Source of the DNA: Marinobacter salinexigens
Lineage (GTDB): Bacteria > Pseudomonadota > Gammaproteobacteria > Pseudomonadales > Oleiphilaceae
DNA length: 64,000 nt
Direction of reading: 5' to 3'
NCBI RefSeq assembly: GCF_008370345.1
Contig: NZ_VTUU01000001.1
Span: 232,139 to 296,138 of the forward strand
The notes under the pieces were generated by a model. It searched no databases. It saw only the letters and a list, made by a program, of their open reading frames with translations, and was not told the origin of the DNA. Shown here in pieces: positions 39,589 through 48,594 of this stretch (position 1 is the stretch's first letter; every line of letters starts with the position of its first letter). The position numbers were made by a program, and so were the translations under genes.

Positions 39589-40526
39589 GCCGTAGACGCA
39601 AAGGTCGTGATGTGAATGGCATCCTGGTGATTGATAAGCCCCAGGGTGTCACTTCGAACGGAATCCTTCAGCAGGTCAAGCGGCTCTATGGCGCTGCCAA
39701 GGCTGGTCACACCGGCGCGTTGGACCCTCTGGCTACCGGCGTACTTCCGTTGTGCTTCGGCGAGGCTACCAAATTCTCCCAGATGATGCTGGATAGCGAT
39801 AAGGCCTATGTCGCTACGGCGAAGCTGGGGGTGAGGACCGAAACCGGGGACAGCGAAGGCGCTGTGGTCTCCGAAAAGCCCGTTCCTTCCGGGTTAACAG
39901 CGGAAGTGCTGGAGCCTGTATTGGATCAGTTCCGGGGCAACATCCAGCAAGTACCTTCCATGTATTCTGCCCTCAAGCATCAGGGGCGCCCCCTCTACGA
40001 GTATGCCCGCGAGGGTATCGAGATCGAGCGTCCTGCACGTCCGGTTACTATTTTTGAGCTTACACTTCTGGATATCCGCGAAAGCGAGATGGATATTGCA
40101 GTGAGCTGTACCAAAGGTACGTACATCCGCTCACTGGTTGAAGATATCGGTGAGGCGCTTGGGTGTGGTGCTCACGTTACAGCTTTGCGACGGACCATGG
40201 CTTCCGGCTTTACCCTGGAAGATGCTCATAAGGTTCCGGAACTCGAGGAAAAACGGGAAAAAGGCGAAAGTCTTGACGGGCTTTTGGTGGCGCCTGATGC
40301 CGCCTTGTCCATGTTCCCGGAAGTCGCTTTGTCCGGTGTTTCCCTGGTGTCGATATTGAATGGACAACCGGTTAGAATATCGGGCCAGCCTCAGGAAGGT
40401 TTTGTTCGTCTTTATGCCGATAGTGGTGAAAAAGGCGGTTTTGTGGGGTTGGCAGAAGCATTCCCGGACGGCGAGGCAACCAAACTGGTTCCCCGGCGTC
40501 TGGTGAAGAACAGCGGCAAACATTAG
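39585..40526 (+). CDS. truB: tRNA pseudouridine-55 synthase TruB
   Basis: A 313-residue enzyme that makes pseudouridine 55 in the T loop of tRNAs. The catalytic Asp is in [17 protein letters not shown] near residue 48; conserved [22 protein letters not shown] and [15 protein letters not shown] follow, and a C-terminal PUA-like domain ends the protein. Translation starts at TTG 39585, inside the rbfA stop region, with GGAG 9 bp upstream. Confidence 0.96.
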   Translation: MSRRRKGRDVNGILVIDKPQGVTSNGILQQVKRLYGAAKAGHTGALDPLATGVLPLCFGEATKFSQMMLDSDKAYVATAKLGVRTETGDSEGAVVSEKPVPSGLTAEVLEPVLDQFRGNIQQVPSMYSALKHQGRPLYEYAREGIEIERPARPVTIFELTLLDIRESEMDIAVSCTKGTYIRSLVEDIGEALGCGAHVTALRRTMASGFTLEDAHKVPELEEKREKGESLDGLLVAPDAALSMFPEVALSGVSLVSILNGQPVRISGQPQEGFVRLYADSGEKGGFVGLAEAFPDGEATKLVPRRLVKNSGKH

Positions 40527-40604
40527 TTCTGTCGCTGTCTAGCCGGGCTGTAGAGATGCGCGGTCCGGCCGTATTTGAAAGCATCGCAAACAATGAGGTG
40601 AGTT

Positions 40605-40874
40605 ATGGCTCTTTCAGCCAACGAAAAGGCACAGATCGTTAAGGATTTTCAGCAAGGTGAAGGCGATACCGGTTCTCCTGAAGTTCAGGTAGCACTGCTG
40701 AGCGCCAACATCAACAAGCTGCAGGGTCATTTCAAGGCCAACAAGCAGGATCACCATTCCCGCCGCGGCCTGATCCGGATGGTAAACCAGCGTCGTAAGC
40801 TGCTGGACTACCTGAAGCGCAAGAACGCTGACCGTTACCTGGATCTCATCCAGCGTCTGGGTCTGCGTCGCTAA
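40605..40874 (+). CDS. rpsO: 30S ribosomal protein S15
   Basis: An 89-residue primary 16S rRNA-binding protein. It carries the full signature ([37 protein letters not shown], then [27 protein letters not shown]). In E. coli S15 represses its own translation by binding a pseudoknot at the start; I did not try to fold the equivalent here. A strong terminator follows. Confidence 0.98.
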   Translation: MALSANEKAQIVKDFQQGEGDTGSPEVQVALLSANINKLQGHFKANKQDHHSRRGLIRMVNQRRKLLDYLKRKNADRYLDLIQRLGLRR

Positions 40875-40924
40875 TCCGGTCTTATCGACCTGAAGGCTGG
40901 TTCGGCACTGGCCGGTACCAGCCA

Positions 40925-40967
40925 ACAACCGGCGGAGCCCTGAGCGGCTTCGCCGGTTGTGCTTTTT
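40925..40967 (+). terminator. rpsO terminator
   Basis: A 15-bp stem (ACAACCGGCG with CGCCGGTTGT, continued by one G-T pair and GA/GCC pairs) followed by five T at 40963-40967. Read-through would continue into pnp. Confidence 0.82.
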
Positions 40968-41038
40968 CCAGAAGTGATGCAGTGAAGCTGTCAGCGGATT
41001 CGGAGAATTCCCTGTCGTTATGGAAAGCCGAAATTGAT

Positions 41039-41094
41039 AGCAGGTTGTTGGAAGGCCCGGGCACAAGTTTTCCGGGGTTTTGCAACAGCCTGTT
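41039..41094 (+). promoter_or_regulatory. Long hairpin in the pnp leader
   Basis: CAGGTTGTTG (41041-41050) pairs with CAACAGCCTG (41083-41092) with one G-U, continued inward by a less regular GGCCCGG/CCGGGG region. It resembles, in position, the RNase III hairpin of the E. coli rpsO-pnp leader that underlies pnp autocontrol. The analogy is an inference. Confidence 0.45.
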
Positions 41095-41207
41095 AGCTTT
41101 CAGACGGGTTTGATTCGGGTCACTGGTAGTCAGCTGCGGAAAAAACGATGAGTGCACAGGGGTGTGCTGATCGAATCAATCTGTATAAGAGATATCAGGA
41201 GTTTTTT

Positions 41208-43328
41208 GTGGATCTGAATCCCGTAAAGAAAACATTTGAGCTGGGTGGCAAGACGGTCACTCTGGAAACCGGTCGTATTGCCCGTCAGGCTACCGGTGCC
41301 GTTATGGTCTCCATCGACGACGTGTCTGTGCTGGGTACCGTTGTTGGCGCCAAAGAGCCGAAGCCGGGGCAGGGCTTTTTCCCGCTGACCGTTAACTACA
41401 CCGAGAAGACCTATGCGGTCGGTAAAATCCCGGGTGGTTTCTTCAAACGTGAAGGTCGCCCTTCCGAGAAGGAAACTCTGACTTCCCGACTGATCGACCG
41501 TCCGATTCGTCCTCTGTTCCCGAACGGCTACATGAACGAAGTTCAGGTTGTCCTGACCGTTATGTCTGCCAACAAGACCCAGGATCCTGACATTGCCGCG
41601 ATGCTGGCTGCTTCTGCCGCACTGGCGATTTCCGGCATTCCGTTTGATGGCCCGATTGGTGCGTCCCGCGTGGCTTTCACCAATGAGCGTGGTTATTTCC
41701 TGAACCCGACCTATGAAGAACTGGGAACTTCCCTGCTGGACATGGTTGTGGCCGGTACCGAAGACGCAGTTCTGATGGTTGAATCCGAGGCCAAAGGCCT
41801 GAGTGAAGATCAGATGCTGGGCGGCGTTTTGTTTGCTCATCAGGAAATGCAGACAGCCATCACTGCTATCAAGGAATTTGCAGCGGAGCACGGAAAAACT
41901 CGTTGGGAGTGGACTCCGGAAGCTGAAAACACTGAGCTGCTGAACGCGCTGAAAGGCGAGTTCGCCGGCGCTGTTGAAGAAGCCTACAGCATCCGTGACA
42001 AAATGGATCGCTACGCTCGTCTGGGCGAGATCAAAACTGCCGCCGTTGAGAAGTTTGCCGGCGAAGAAGAAGGCCAGCCTTCCGAGGAAGAGGTCAAGAA
42101 GTACTTCGGCAAAATCGAGAAGACGGTTGTGCGTCAGCAGGTTATCGATGGCAAGCCGCGTATCGATGGGCGTGACAACAAGACCGTTCGTCCGATCGAA
42201 GTTGAAGTTGGTGTTCTGCCGAGCACCCACGGTTCTGCTTTGTTTACCCGTGGTGAGACTCAGGCCATCGTGACGGCAACTCTGGGTACCGCCCGTGACA
42301 TGCAGATCATTGATGCGCTGGAAGGTGAGCGTAAGGACCCGTTCCTGTTCCACTACAACTTCCCTCCGTACTCCGTTGGTGAAGCTGGTCGTATGGGCAG
42401 CCCGGGGCGTCGTGAAATTGGTCACGGTCGTTTGGCCAAGCGCGGCGTTGCTGCGGTTATGCCGACTCTCGAAGAGTTCCCGTACACCATTCGTGCGGTA
42501 TCTGAAATTACTGAATCCAACGGTTCCAGCTCCATGGCCTCTGTCTGTGGTTCCAGCCTGGCACTGATGGATGCTGGTGTTCCTCTGAAGGCGCCGGTTG
42601 CCGGTATCGCCATGGGTCTGGTCAAGGAAGGCGACAAGTTTGCGGTCCTGACGGACATTCTGGGTGACGAAGATCACCTGGGTGACATGGACTTCAAGGT
42701 TGCCGGTACCAAAGACGGTATTACTGCTCTGCAGATGGATATCAAGATCAACGGTATCACTGATGAGATCATGGAAATCGCCCTGGAACAGGCTCACGCA
42801 GCGCGTCTGCACATCCTGGGTGAAATGAACAAGGTGATCGCCGAGTCACGTTCCGAGCTGTCTGCTCGTGCGCCGAGCATCACTGCGATCAAGATCAATC
42901 CGGACAAGATCCGCGACGTTATCGGTAAGGGCGGAGCGACCATTCGCTCCATCTGTGAAGAAACCGGTGCGTCTATCGATCTGGATGACGACGGTAACGT
43001 TAAAATCTACGCGGACAACCAGGAAGCGGCTCAGGCTGCGGTTAACCGGGTTAAGGAAATTACCGCTGAGATTGAGGTTGGTGCTATCTACAAGGGCCGC
43101 GTTGAGCGCATTGTGGACTTCGGTGCTTTCGTCAACATTCTGCCTGGCAAAGACGGTCTGGTTCACATCTCCCAGATCTCCGAGCGTCGCATCGAGAACG
43201 TTACTGACGAGCTGAGCGAAGGTCAGGAAGTTCTGGTCAAGGTTCTGGATGTGGATAACCGTGGTCGCGTTAAGCTGTCCATGAAGGAAGTTAAGGAAGG
43301 CGAGCAGCCGACTGACTTCTCTGACTAA
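41208..43328 (+). CDS. pnp: Polynucleotide phosphorylase
   Basis: A 706-residue exoribonuclease of RNA decay, a core part of the degradosome. Two RNase PH-like halves (about 1-215 and 300-545) contain [28 protein letters not shown] and [13 protein letters not shown]; the KH domain has [17 protein letters not shown] near 560-600 and the S1 domain ([20 protein letters not shown]) follows. The start is a GTG at 41208 with AGGAG 5 bp upstream; the frame is open further upstream, but those residues are not part of the family. Confidence 0.97.
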   Translation: MDLNPVKKTFELGGKTVTLETGRIARQATGAVMVSIDDVSVLGTVVGAKEPKPGQGFFPLTVNYTEKTYAVGKIPGGFFKREGRPSEKETLTSRLIDRPIRPLFPNGYMNEVQVVLTVMSANKTQDPDIAAMLAASAALAISGIPFDGPIGASRVAFTNERGYFLNPTYEELGTSLLDMVVAGTEDAVLMVESEAKGLSEDQMLGGVLFAHQEMQTAITAIKEFAAEHGKTRWEWTPEAENTELLNALKGEFAGAVEEAYSIRDKMDRYARLGEIKTAAVEKFAGEEEGQPSEEEVKKYFGKIEKTVVRQQVIDGKPRIDGRDNKTVRPIEVEVGVLPSTHGSALFTRGETQAIVTATLGTARDMQIIDALEGERKDPFLFHYNFPPYSVGEAGRMGSPGRREIGHGRLAKRGVAAVMPTLEEFPYTIRAVSEITESNGSSSMASVCGSSLALMDAGVPLKAPVAGIAMGLVKEGDKFAVLTDILGDEDHLGDMDFKVAGTKDGITALQMDIKINGITDEIMEIALEQAHAARLHILGEMNKVIAESRSELSARAPSITAIKINPDKIRDVIGKGGATIRSICEETGASIDLDDDGNVKIYADNQEAAQAAVNRVKEITAEIEVGAIYKGRVERIVDFGAFVNILPGKDGLVHISQISERRIENVTDELSEGQEVLVKVLDVDNRGRVKLSMKEVKEGEQPTDFSD

Positions 43329-43351
43329 GACTGGTTAGTTTTACAGTCTCG

Positions 43352-43379
43352 AAAAACCCGCCTTCTGGCGGGTTTTTTG
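43352..43379 (+). terminator. pnp terminator
   Basis: Stem AAAAACCCGCC/GGCGGGTTTTTT with a short TTCT loop and T-run, 24 bp after the pnp stop. Confidence 0.9.
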
Positions 43380-43404
43380 TTTTTTGCCTGTTGGTTTAAG
43401 GGTG

Positions 43405-43514
43405 GTGAGGTTCGGGAAGGCACGTCCAAAACACGCTACGAGCACATCCATGTGGGCTTGTTTCGGGCCGTCCTTGGCCCTCAACAGTTTTGGACGTGCC
43501 TCCCCGAACCTCAC
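43405..43514. repeat. Nested palindromic element, copy 2 (inverted)
   Basis: Arms of 28 nt (43405-43432 and 43487-43514) form an inverted repeat with one mismatch. The 54-nt core (43433-43486), read on the - strand, aligns without gaps to copy 1 at 43 of 54 positions and shares CACATGGATGTGCT and GTAGCG exactly. It also has the second small hairpin, here GGGCC-6-GGCCC. The arms show no clear similarity to those of copy 1. It lies between the pnp terminator and the convergent hydrolase gene. Confidence 0.8.
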
Positions 43515-43552
43515 ATCAGCAGTGAACGTGCCTACCTGATTGTTCTAGCTCC

Positions 43553-44464
43553 TCATTCCGTCAGGCTCTCTGCGAGGAAATCCAGGACCGCCTGCTTATA
43601 GGCCGGAATAACGAAAGTAGCGGCATGGGGTGTATCCGTTTTCAGGAATTCCTTGGGCTCTTTCGCGGCCGCATATAGAGTGACACCGTGGTGGTAAGGA
43701 ATGATCCCGTCCCGGGCGCTGTGGATGATCATAACCGGCGTGGGGCTGATGTCGGCGATGTGGTCTACGCCTTCGTAGTCATCGGGGATGGTCCAGCTCA
43801 GGGGAATCTGGAACGGCCAGGTTAGCCACAGTGAACCCAGTTTTTCCCGGGCGATGAGTCGGAAGCCGGAGAAGGTGCTGTCGAGGATGACGCCGTTCAG
43901 AGCGGGTTGTTCACCGCGTTTCACCCATTCACTGGCCAGGGCCAGGCCCAGTCCGCCCCCAAGGCTCTGGCCGAGCAGGTACAGTGGGTGGTTACTATCG
44001 CTGTTATGGGCACCGAGCCAGCGCAAGCCGGTTTCCACATCGTGTAATGCTCCCTCGATATCCGGGGCGCCGGTGGACTCGCCATAGCCCCGGTAGTCGA
44101 TGGTGAAGACGTTGTAGCCTTCAGCGGGCAGCCAGGCGACGTTCAGCAGGTGGCTGCTGATGTTCTGGGCATTGCCGTGGAGGTAGTAAACCGTGCCTTT
44201 TGCCGGTTTGTCGTCGTTTTCTGCGGGTAACCACCAGCCGTGAAGGCGTTCGCCGTCTGCGGTATCGAGGTAGATGTCCTGGTACTCGAGGTTCAACCGG
44301 TCCGGGGTGATGTAGGTGACGTTGTCCGGGTAGAAAAAGACGCTGCTGCAGCCACTGGTCAGCAGGGTTGCTGCAGCAATAAGAGCGCCTGCGCAGGCAT
44401 TCCTGAGGAACGACTGCGTGGAGCCGGTTATATTCAGAAGTAGGCGTGTAGTCCTGCTTGCCAT
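43553..44464 (-). CDS. Lipoprotein-like alpha/beta hydrolase
   Basis: A 303-residue predicted serine hydrolase of unknown substrate. A hydrophobic N-terminus ends in LLTSGCSS, a lipobox with Cys near residue 39, so it is probably anchored at the envelope. The fold features are HGNAQN (oxyanion region), DYRGYGES, the nucleophile elbow GQSLGG, SARDGIIPY with the acid and a final His in TPHAATF. Relatives such as YfhR and ABHD13/17-like proteins are acyl-protein or lipid hydrolases. It overlaps the end of the upstream gene by 31 bases and is probably co-transcribed with it. Confidence 0.82.
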   Translation of the reverse strand: MASRTTRLLLNITGSTQSFLRNACAGALIAAATLLTSGCSSVFFYPDNVTYITPDRLNLEYQDIYLDTADGERLHGWWLPAENDDKPAKGTVYYLHGNAQNISSHLLNVAWLPAEGYNVFTIDYRGYGESTGAPDIEGALHDVETGLRWLGAHNSDSNHPLYLLGQSLGGGLGLALASEWVKRGEQPALNGVILDSTFSGFRLIAREKLGSLWLTWPFQIPLSWTIPDDYEGVDHIADISPTPVMIIHSARDGIIPYHHGVTLYAAAKEPKEFLKTDTPHAATFVIPAYKQAVLDFLAESLTE

Positions 44465-46299
44465 GTGCTTTGGTACCTGTCGTAGTGATCTTCCCGGGTG
44501 AATTCGGCGAACAGGCTGAATTCCCGGCCCAGGTGCCAGTTAGCTCTGGCGTACGCCTGATCCTGGCGGTGTTGGCTGCTGACGATCCAGGCCTTGGTTT
44601 TTGCGCCGGCCATCAGGCTCAGTTGGTCGCTCTGGAATAGCAGCCCCAGATCTGCGCCGGGAGCGGCGTCGTAGCCCCGGCGGAGGTCGTCGTCGATTTC
44701 CAGGTCGGCAGTGGCGATGGCGAATGCCTGGGTTCCGGTGGCGAGCTTCCAGCTTCCTCCGGCGCCGCCCTCAAGATAAGGAGCAAACACTCTCTCGCTT
44801 CCGGTATCGGTCCGCCGGCCACCAAAGCCCACCTGCCATGATAAGGGCGAGAAGAACTGGTTACGTGGACTCAGGGAGCGGATTTCGACGCCAACGAGTT
44901 TCTCCATTTGCAGCTCGTCGTTATCGGTGTAGTAACGGGCATCCATCCGGAGGAACTGGAGCTGGGCACCACTGCGATAGCCGGCCGGTGGGTCAAGTAC
45001 GTCGTGGTAGGCGGGGCGCAGAGTTATCTGGGTGAACTCGCGGTGATCCAGTTGGCCGGCACCAAGGCTGAAGCGGAAGGTGTCATGGCCCTGATCATCA
45101 CGGATTGGGGGCTCTGGCGGTTGTTCTGGCGAAGGTGCATCGTCGATGGTGCTGCGCGCCCGAAGCAGGTCGTGGGACAGGGGGGCTGCGAATTCCCTGG
45201 GCCAGGCCTCGGCTTCACTTTGGTAGCGCACGTAATCATAGGTCGCGTCCAGGACCCGGGCTCGCTCGGCGGGGGCTAGGGCGGATACTTCTTCGGAGTC
45301 AACGTCAACGTAGCCGTTGGCAATGGCTGCTGACAAGGTTTGCTGCTCATCTGGCAGAGTCGACAGGCTGTAAGTCACGGATGTCGCGGCAGATGGCCGG
45401 TAGAACACCTTACTGACGAGGCCCTTATCGACGACCCATCTCACGGTATCAGATGGGATGGCGTGAGTGCTCACTTCGCCCAGGAGATTCGTACCCGGGC
45501 GGGCGACGTCGATTAATGCCAGTAACCGGTAGGCGCAGTTCTCGTCAAAGAAGTAGTAGTCGAAGTTATGGTCCTGGATTTCCCAGGCATGGGCCAGCAG
45601 TACATCAACTTCGTCCTGTGTCAGGTTGAGCGTGTACTCCCAGAGGTCGCGGTGCTCAATGTCTGAGTACAGGCGGATTTTCTCATAATAGGGCTGAACG
45701 GTGGTGATTCCCGGGTAGCCGCCAAAGATACCTTTGTAGGCGAACAGCAGTTCGCTGTCATGAGCTGCTGCATCGGCCGCATAGGAAATGGTGCTGGCCA
45801 GCAGCAGGTTGGTTTCCTGATCATCGCTGGGCGGGTCCAGGCGCAGGAATGTGTGACCGAACATGGACGACGGGCTGTTGAGGTAGGAGGCCGCAAAGAC
45901 CAGGGTCACCGTCTCTGTATTCAGGGTGTCGACCCACGTGTCATAGGCCGGGCACTCTATCTCTGGCAGGCTCAGGCCGATGCGTTCTTCTAACCAGGCG
46001 GTGCGGGCCGGGAAGCGGCAGCGGGCATGCTGGTCGCCTCCGCCGGGTTGGCGCATGGCCTCCAGCGTCGCTTCAAACTCTGCCTGGGGGGAATGTTTGC
46101 CATGCTCGCTGAGAAAAAAATTCGGGTCGTCGGCCTGGCTGGTGTATCCGTCACTCCAGGTATCTGGCTGGTAGTGCCCAAGAAGGAGCCAGGCGGGATC
46201 CTGGTAAATGGCTTCGTCGTCTGTTCTGGTTTCCGCCTGGGCGGATAGGGTCAGGGCGAGCGTAAACAGGGCCGGCCCGAGGCGAAGCAAGTTGCCCAT
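44434..46299 (-). CDS. DUF4105 (Lnb N-terminal periplasmic domain) protein
   Basis: A 621-residue exported protein. A signal peptide (about residues 1-23) precedes a region with the DUF4105 pattern, including YDTWVDTLNTETVTLVFAASYLNSPSSMFGHTFLRLD with its Ser-Met-Phe-Gly-His and later ENCAYRLLALID. In characterised relatives the His and Cys of this core suggest an NlpC/P60-like hydrolase, but the reaction is not established. The C-terminal 250 residues have the alternating pattern of an outer-membrane beta barrel and end in Tyr-Phe. The ATG at 46297-46299 gives the normal signal peptide. Confidence 0.75.
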   Translation of the reverse strand: MGNLLRLGPALFTLALTLSAQAETRTDDEAIYQDPAWLLLGHYQPDTWSDGYTSQADDPNFFLSEHGKHSPQAEFEATLEAMRQPGGGDQHARCRFPARTAWLEERIGLSLPEIECPAYDTWVDTLNTETVTLVFAASYLNSPSSMFGHTFLRLDPPSDDQETNLLLASTISYAADAAAHDSELLFAYKGIFGGYPGITTVQPYYEKIRLYSDIEHRDLWEYTLNLTQDEVDVLLAHAWEIQDHNFDYYFFDENCAYRLLALIDVARPGTNLLGEVSTHAIPSDTVRWVVDKGLVSKVFYRPSAATSVTYSLSTLPDEQQTLSAAIANGYVDVDSEEVSALAPAERARVLDATYDYVRYQSEAEAWPREFAAPLSHDLLRARSTIDDAPSPEQPPEPPIRDDQGHDTFRFSLGAGQLDHREFTQITLRPAYHDVLDPPAGYRSGAQLQFLRMDARYYTDNDELQMEKLVGVEIRSLSPRNQFFSPLSWQVGFGGRRTDTGSERVFAPYLEGGAGGSWKLATGTQAFAIATADLEIDDDLRRGYDAAPGADLGLLFQSDQLSLMAGAKTKAWIVSSQHRQDQAYARANWHLGREFSLFAEFTREDHYDRYQSTWQAGLHAYF

Positions 46300-46390
46300 G
46301 GGTGATAACTGCTTTCCGGGTGGTGGAAATGTATGGGGAATGGTGCGCCGTCCCTGGCGCACGAGCTATTCCTTCAGAACGCGGCCGGGA

Positions 46391-46855
46391 TCAGGCTGCG
46401 ACGTATTTGCTCAGAGCGTCGTTCTGCTCCATCAGGGCAACGATGGCATCTACAGCTTCGCCAGAGGTGGTTTCAGAGCTCGGGAAGATGGAGGCAAAGT
46501 TGTCCTGCAGGGTCTTGCGGAAGGTGTCACGATCGGCTTCTTCAACGCCCATCAGTACAGCCAGGGTGTCGAGGTTTTCGCCGGAGCCACGGGACATGTC
46601 ACGCGCCACTTTGTCGATGTTGCTGTCCATGTACATGGCCATGGATTGGATCGACTCATTGGTGGAACAGCCCAGGGTTCCGGTGGTCATACCGAAAGTC
46701 TGGTTACCGAAAGTGCCGTTGGTGGTTGCAGCCAGTACGTGTGGGGCAATACCGGACTGTCCTTTCCAGATCATGGCGCCAACACCACAGCCTGGCTGAG
46801 CGAAAGCCATGGAGGAAGCACCGAGAAGAATTGCACCTGCGATCAGTTTTTTCAT
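46391..46855 (-). CDS. DUF3015 family exported protein
   Basis: A 154-residue periplasmic protein with a cleavable signal peptide (MKKLIAGAILLGASSMAFAQ). The mature part opens with CGVGAMIWKG and continues with Thr/Gly-rich TTNGTFGNQTFGMTTGTLGC, diagnostic of DUF3015; two Cys may form a disulphide. Function is unknown. It often lies next to DUF4105 genes, here 91 bp upstream of one on the same strand. A GGAG ribosome site precedes the ATG. Confidence 0.8.
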   Translation of the reverse strand: MKKLIAGAILLGASSMAFAQPGCGVGAMIWKGQSGIAPHVLAATTNGTFGNQTFGMTTGTLGCSTNESIQSMAMYMDSNIDKVARDMSRGSGENLDTLAVLMGVEEADRDTFRKTLQDNFASIFPSSETTSGEAVDAIVALMEQNDALSKYVAA

Positions 46856-47069
46856 TATCCACTCCTTTATGTGGTTTTAGCTGTCGTCGCACATCACGCC
46901 ACCGCACGTTAGGGTGGGGAATGCTGAAACGGCCCTGACTGTTTTGTGGAGACAGAACGACCGTTGGCTTGAGTATAGTTCAAAACTTTTCGTAGGAAAG
47001 CATAAAGTTAAGTGAGTTATTGATTTGCCCCAAGAATTCGGGGAAAAGCTGGATGTGATCTGTAGGAAT

Positions 47070-47102
47070 AGCCGGCGCATGTTGCGGGTAACATGCCCGG
47101 CT
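47070..47102. terminator. Hairpin after livF
   Basis: AGCCGG, one bulged C and GCATGTT pair with AACATGC and CCGGCT. No T-run follows on the - strand, so a terminator role for the liv operon is possible but weak. Confidence 0.4.
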
Positions 47103-47121
47103 TTCGGCAGGAAGCTGACGG

Positions 47122-47823
47122 TCAGCCGCCCAGATAGGCGTTTTGTACGTCCGGATTGGCCAGCAGGTTTTTGCCGGTATCCTGAAGGCGGATGCGTCCG
47201 GTTTCGAGAACGTAGCCGCGATCTGCCAGGTTCAACGCCTGATGGGCATTCTGCTCCACCAGGAACACGGTAATGCCCTGGTCCCGCAGTTGGCCGATAA
47301 TCTCGAAGATCTGCTGGATAATAATCGGTGCGAGCCCGAGAGACGGCTCATCCAGAATGATCATGCGAGGTTTGCTCATCAGTGCCCGCCCGATGGCGAG
47401 CATCTGCTGTTCACCCCCGGACATCGTGCCTGCACGCTGCAGTTCCCGCTCCTTCAGTCGCGGAAACAGTTCGTACACATAATCGAGGGTTTTCCGGTTA
47501 TCAGCCTTGTCATTGAAGAATCCTCCCATATAAAGGTTTTCCTCAACCGTCAGGCCCGAGAAGATCCTGCGTCCCTCCGGTACGATGGCGATTCCGGAGC
47601 GCATGATCTTTGCGGTGGGCTCGCGAGTGATATCGCGGCCTTCGAGAATGACCCGTCCCGAGGAGGCCTGGGGGTTGCCGCACACGGTCATCAACAGTGT
47701 GGTTTTACCGGCGCCGTTGGCACCGATCAGCGAGACAATTTCACCCTTGTTCACTTCAACCGAGACCCCGTGCAGGGCCTCGATCTTGCCATAGTGGGTA
47801 TGGACATCTTCTAGTACTAGCAT
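47122..47823 (-). CDS. livF: Branched-chain amino-acid ABC transporter ATPase LivF
   Basis: A 233-residue ATP-binding subunit. Walker A is GANGAGKTTLL near residue 35, the signature MSGGEQQMLAIGRALM lies near 140 and Walker B IILDEPSLGLAP after it. The short length and VEQNAHQALNLADRGYVLETG ending are typical of LivF. It is the last gene of the livKHMGF series; livG is 9 bp upstream. Confidence 0.94.
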   Translation of the reverse strand: MLVLEDVHTHYGKIEALHGVSVEVNKGEIVSLIGANGAGKTTLLMTVCGNPQASSGRVILEGRDITREPTAKIMRSGIAIVPEGRRIFSGLTVEENLYMGGFFNDKADNRKTLDYVYELFPRLKERELQRAGTMSGGEQQMLAIGRALMSKPRMIILDEPSLGLAPIIIQQIFEIIGQLRDQGITVFLVEQNAHQALNLADRGYVLETGRIRLQDTGKNLLANPDVQNAYLGG

Positions 47824-47832
47824 GGTTCTTCC

Positions 47833-48588
47833 TCAGGCCTCGCCCAGGTAGGCTTTGATCACGTCCTTGTTCTGGCGGATTTCTTCCGGCGTACCACTGG
47901 CCAGAGGGCGACCCTGGTTGATGACGTTGATCCGGTCGGAGATATCCATCACAAGGCTCATGTCGTGCTCAATCAGCACCACGGAAACGCAGTAGTCCTC
48001 TTTCAGGCTGACAATCAACTGATTGAGGTCTTTGGTTTCGGCGGGGTTGAGGCCTGCTGCCGGTTCATCGAGCATCAGCAGCTTTGGTTCGGTGACCATG
48101 CAGCGGGCAATCTCAAGCCGACGCTGTTGGCCGTAGGCCAGGTTGCCGGCTTCCCGGTTGGCAAGATCCATCAGGCCAACACGCTCAAGCCAGTAGGCAG
48201 CGCGGTCGAGAGATTTACGCTCCCGCTCACGGTAGTCTGGTGTCTTCAGCAGTCCGGCAATAAGGTTGGTGTTCAGGTGCCGGTGCTGCGCTACCAGCAG
48301 GTTTTCCACAACCGTCATGTTATTGAACAGGCGCACATGCTGGAAGGTTCGCACCATTCCAAGCCGGGAGATCTTGTAGTCTGGCTTACCCTGGACTTCC
48401 TGGCCTTCAAACAGGATTTTACCGCCAGAGGGCTTGTAGAAGCCGCTCATACAGTTGAATACGGTGGTCTTTCCGGCGCCGTTGGGGCCGATAATAGAAA
48501 CGATTTCCCGTTCTTTTACGTCCAGTGACACCCCATCTACAGCCAACAGGCCGCCGAAGCGCATGGACAGATTCTGTACTTCAAGCAT
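47833..48588 (-). CDS. livG: Branched-chain amino-acid ABC transporter ATPase LivG
   Basis: A 251-residue ATPase. Walker A is GPNGAGKTTVFN, followed by the LivG insertion with KISRLGMVRTFQHVRLFNNMTVVENLLVA; signature LAYGQQRRLEIARCM and Walker B LLMLDEPAAGLNP complete the cassette. It pairs with LivF to power the LivHM channel and starts 6 bp after livM. Confidence 0.95.
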   Translation of the reverse strand: MLEVQNLSMRFGGLLAVDGVSLDVKEREIVSIIGPNGAGKTTVFNCMSGFYKPSGGKILFEGQEVQGKPDYKISRLGMVRTFQHVRLFNNMTVVENLLVAQHRHLNTNLIAGLLKTPDYRERERKSLDRAAYWLERVGLMDLANREAGNLAYGQQRRLEIARCMVTEPKLLMLDEPAAGLNPAETKDLNQLIVSLKEDYCVSVVLIEHDMSLVMDISDRINVINQGRPLASGTPEEIRQNKDVIKAYLGEA

Positions 48589-48594
48589 CGTCTG

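Noticed and set aside
41130..42812. A 560-codon open frame on the - strand opposite pnp
   Set aside because: A shadow of the strongly biased pnp codons; residues are Asn/Thr/Arg-rich and match no family.
46341..46364. Hairpin GTGCGCC/GGCGCAC between the DUF3015 and DUF4105 genes as a terminator
   Set aside because: The stem is only 7 bp and has no T-run in the direction of transcription.
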